Shown here piece by piece: positions 6,164 through 6,720 of a stretch of 6,720 nucleotides of DNA (position 1 is the stretch's first letter; the number at the start of each line of letters is the position of its first letter). The DNA lies in the NCBI GenBank assembly GCA_964544765.1, contig CAZJDM010000210.1:1-6720 (forward strand), read 5' to 3'. The translations under genes were made by a program, and so were the position numbers. The notes beneath the pieces were generated by a model, which was not told the DNA's origin, searched no databases, and worked only from the letters and a program-made list of their open reading frames with translations. This DNA comes from CAZJDM01 sp964544765. Its GTDB lineage: Bacteria; Bdellovibrionota_B; Oligoflexia; CAYFLR01.

Positions 6164-6168
6164 CCTCA
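6164..6168 (-). promoter_or_regulatory. Shine-Dalgarno deciding the secE start
   Basis: The transcript reads TGAGG, then TGTTA, then ATG at 6158. The in-frame GTG two codons upstream overlaps the last G of this site and has no Shine-Dalgarno of its own, so the ATG is the better start. Confidence 0.75.
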
Positions 6169-6178
6169 TTTAATTAGG

Positions 6179-6252
6179 CAGGCCAGGAGGGACTCGAACC
6201 CACAACGAACGAATTTGGAGTCCGTCGCTCTACCAATTGGAGCTACTGGCCT
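6179..6252 (-). tRNA. tRNA-Trp (anticodon CCA)
   Basis: A full cloverleaf can be folded by hand. The acceptor is AGGCCAG/CTGGCCT. The D arm is GCTC-CAATTGGTA-GAGC. The anticodon arm is ACGGA-CTCCAAA-TTCGT, with anticodon CCA reading UGG. The variable loop is 5 nt, the T loop is TTCGAGT, and the discriminator is G. The sequence is clearly related to E. coli tRNA-Trp. The 3' CCA is not encoded: the genome reads CCT after the discriminator, so the last base must be added by CCA-adding enzyme after trimming. The T stem GTGGG/CCCTC has one U-U mismatch (50-64). It is 5 bp after rpmG and 20 bp before secE, so it is probably cut out of a polycistronic transcript. Confidence 0.96.
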
Positions 6253-6257
6253 AGTTA

Positions 6258-6425
6258 CTATACTTTTGTCTCTTGATGCATTGTATGCTTTTTCACCTTG
6301 GGACAATATTTCTTCAATTTCAACTTACCAGTATTATTTTTCTTATTCTTTGTAGTGGTATAATTCTTATTACCACACTCTTCACATTTTAACGCAACAA
6401 TTATGCGGTTAACTTTTTTTGCCAT
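6258..6425 (-). CDS. rpmG: Ribosomal protein L33 (bL33)
   Basis: L33 is a small protein of the large ribosomal subunit near the E site. This short gene encodes 55 residues, starting MAKKVNRIIVALKCEECGNK, with the family block NYTTTKNKKNNTGKLKLKKY (21-40) and the end KKHTMHQETKV. The ATG follows GGAAGG with suitable spacing. It lies 32 bp after tuf and only 5 bp before tRNA-Trp, an arrangement common beside secE. L33 occurs in zinc-ribbon (CxxC...CxxC) and cysteine-free forms. Here Cys14, Cys17 and Cys41 are present, but the fourth position, residue 44 in CPKV, is Val. The protein is therefore a zinc-ribbon type lacking one ligand. Identity is secure from sequence and position. Confidence 0.96.
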   Translation of the reverse strand: MAKKVNRIIVALKCEECGNKNYTTTKNKKNNTGKLKLKKYCPKVKKHTMHQETKV

Positions 6426-6457
6426 AATAAATGCCTTCCATCAAAAAAGCGGAATCA

Positions 6458-6720
6458 TTACTCAATAACTTCAGTAATAACACCTGCCCCTACCGTACGA
6501 CCTCCCTCTCTAATCGCAAATCGTAACTCTTTCTCCATCGCTATCGGCGTTATTAACTCCGCATCAAAGGTTATCTTATCTCCAGGCATCACCATCTCTA
6601 CATTCTCAGGTAACTGCACTGATCCCGTTACATCGGTTGTCCTAAAATAAAACTGAGGACGATATCCTTTAAAAAAGGGCGTATGCCTACCGCCTTCTTC
6701 CTTTGACAATATATATACTT
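6458..6720 (-). CDS. tuf: Elongation factor Tu, C-terminal part (runs off right edge)
   Basis: EF-Tu carries aminoacyl-tRNA to the ribosomal A site as a GTP complex. Only the last 86 codons are in the window, nearly all of domain III. The visible start of the frame reads VYILSKEEGGRHTPFFKGYR, then PQFYFRTTDVTGSVQLPENV, MVMPGDKITF and LRFAIREGGRTVGAGVITEV, closing with IE and TAA. This is close to E. coli EF-Tu. The residues equivalent to E. coli Ala375 and Glu378 (AIRE), where changes give kirromycin resistance, are the usual ones. A TTG at 6709 could be mistaken for a start but is an internal Leu codon of the VYILSKEEGG motif. The GTPase domain and promoter lie outside. It is followed 32 bp later by rpmG, with no terminator seen. 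Confidence 0.98.
   Translation of the reverse strand, partial: VYILSKEEGGRHTPFFKGYRPQFYFRTTDVTGSVQLPENVEMVMPGDKITFDAELITPIAMEKELRFAIREGGRTVGAGVITEVIE

Noticed and set aside
6125..6355. A plus-strand open frame across secE, tRNA-Trp and rpmG
   Set aside because: It runs antisense through the tRNA and two real genes; its translation reflects the tRNA complement, not a protein.
6426..6457. Terminator after tuf (T-run CTTTTTTGATGG in the tuf-rpmG gap)
   Set aside because: No G/C-rich stem precedes the T-run; the gap only holds the rpmG Shine-Dalgarno.
6707..6709. TTG as the start of a short separate gene at the right edge
   Set aside because: The codon is the Leu of VYILSKEEGG in EF-Tu domain III; the frame continues upstream to the window edge without a stop.
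1..6720. A novel defence, mobile or biosynthetic system hidden in the window
   Set aside because: Every gap is 67 bp or shorter and every substantial minus-strand frame is a core translation, transcription or secretion gene. There are no transposase, integrase, CRISPR-like repeats or terminal repeats.

Overview
The window is one unbroken, co-directional run of translation and transcription genes, all read from the minus strand. In transcription order, from the right edge to the left, it holds tuf (3' end only), rpmG, a tRNA-Trp gene, secE, nusG, rplK, rplA, rplJ, rplL and rpoB (5' two thirds only). This is the classic bacterial tufB-secE-nusG-rplKAJL-rpoB cluster. Every gene except the truncated tuf has a visible Shine-Dalgarno sequence. 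Gaps run from 5 to 67 bp. I see no convincing internal promoter or Rho-independent terminator, so long polycistronic transcripts that enter from upstream of the window are likely.

The organism is an AT-rich Gram-negative bacterium. RpoB is collinear with Escherichia coli beta through the protrusion, the lineage-specific insert between the two lobe halves and the rifampicin region. SecE is the three-membrane-segment form, and EF-Tu domain III is close to the proteobacterial type. The set fits a low-GC member of the Proteobacteria or one of the groups formerly called Deltaproteobacteria (Bdellovibrio-like or SAR324-like lineages). That placement is a guess from remembered sequences, not a search.

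Right part (5754-6720): the EF-Tu C-terminus, ribosomal protein L33, tRNA-Trp packed 5 bp after L33, and SecE of the Sec translocon. Middle (3769-5738): NusG with an unusual acidic N-terminal extension of about 78 residues, then L11 and L1. Left (1-3701): L10 and L7/L12 of the ribosomal stalk, then the RNA polymerase beta subunit, which runs off the left edge before its C-terminal third.

The genes work together in gene expression. EF-Tu delivers aminoacyl-tRNA to the ribosome. L10, L12 and L11 form the stalk and GTPase centre that EF-Tu and EF-G engage. L1 lines the E-site exit. NusG links RNA polymerase (RpoB) to Rho or to the leading ribosome. SecE anchors the translocon.

No new defence, mobile or biosynthetic system is visible; this is core housekeeping DNA. 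The points worth a second look are small: the acidic NusG extension with an internal 33-nt tandem repeat, an altered RNA-binding triad in L1, a zinc-ribbon L33 with three of its four cysteines, Ile in place of the usual Asn in the RpoB rifampicin region, and several short inverted or direct repeats in the intergenic leaders.
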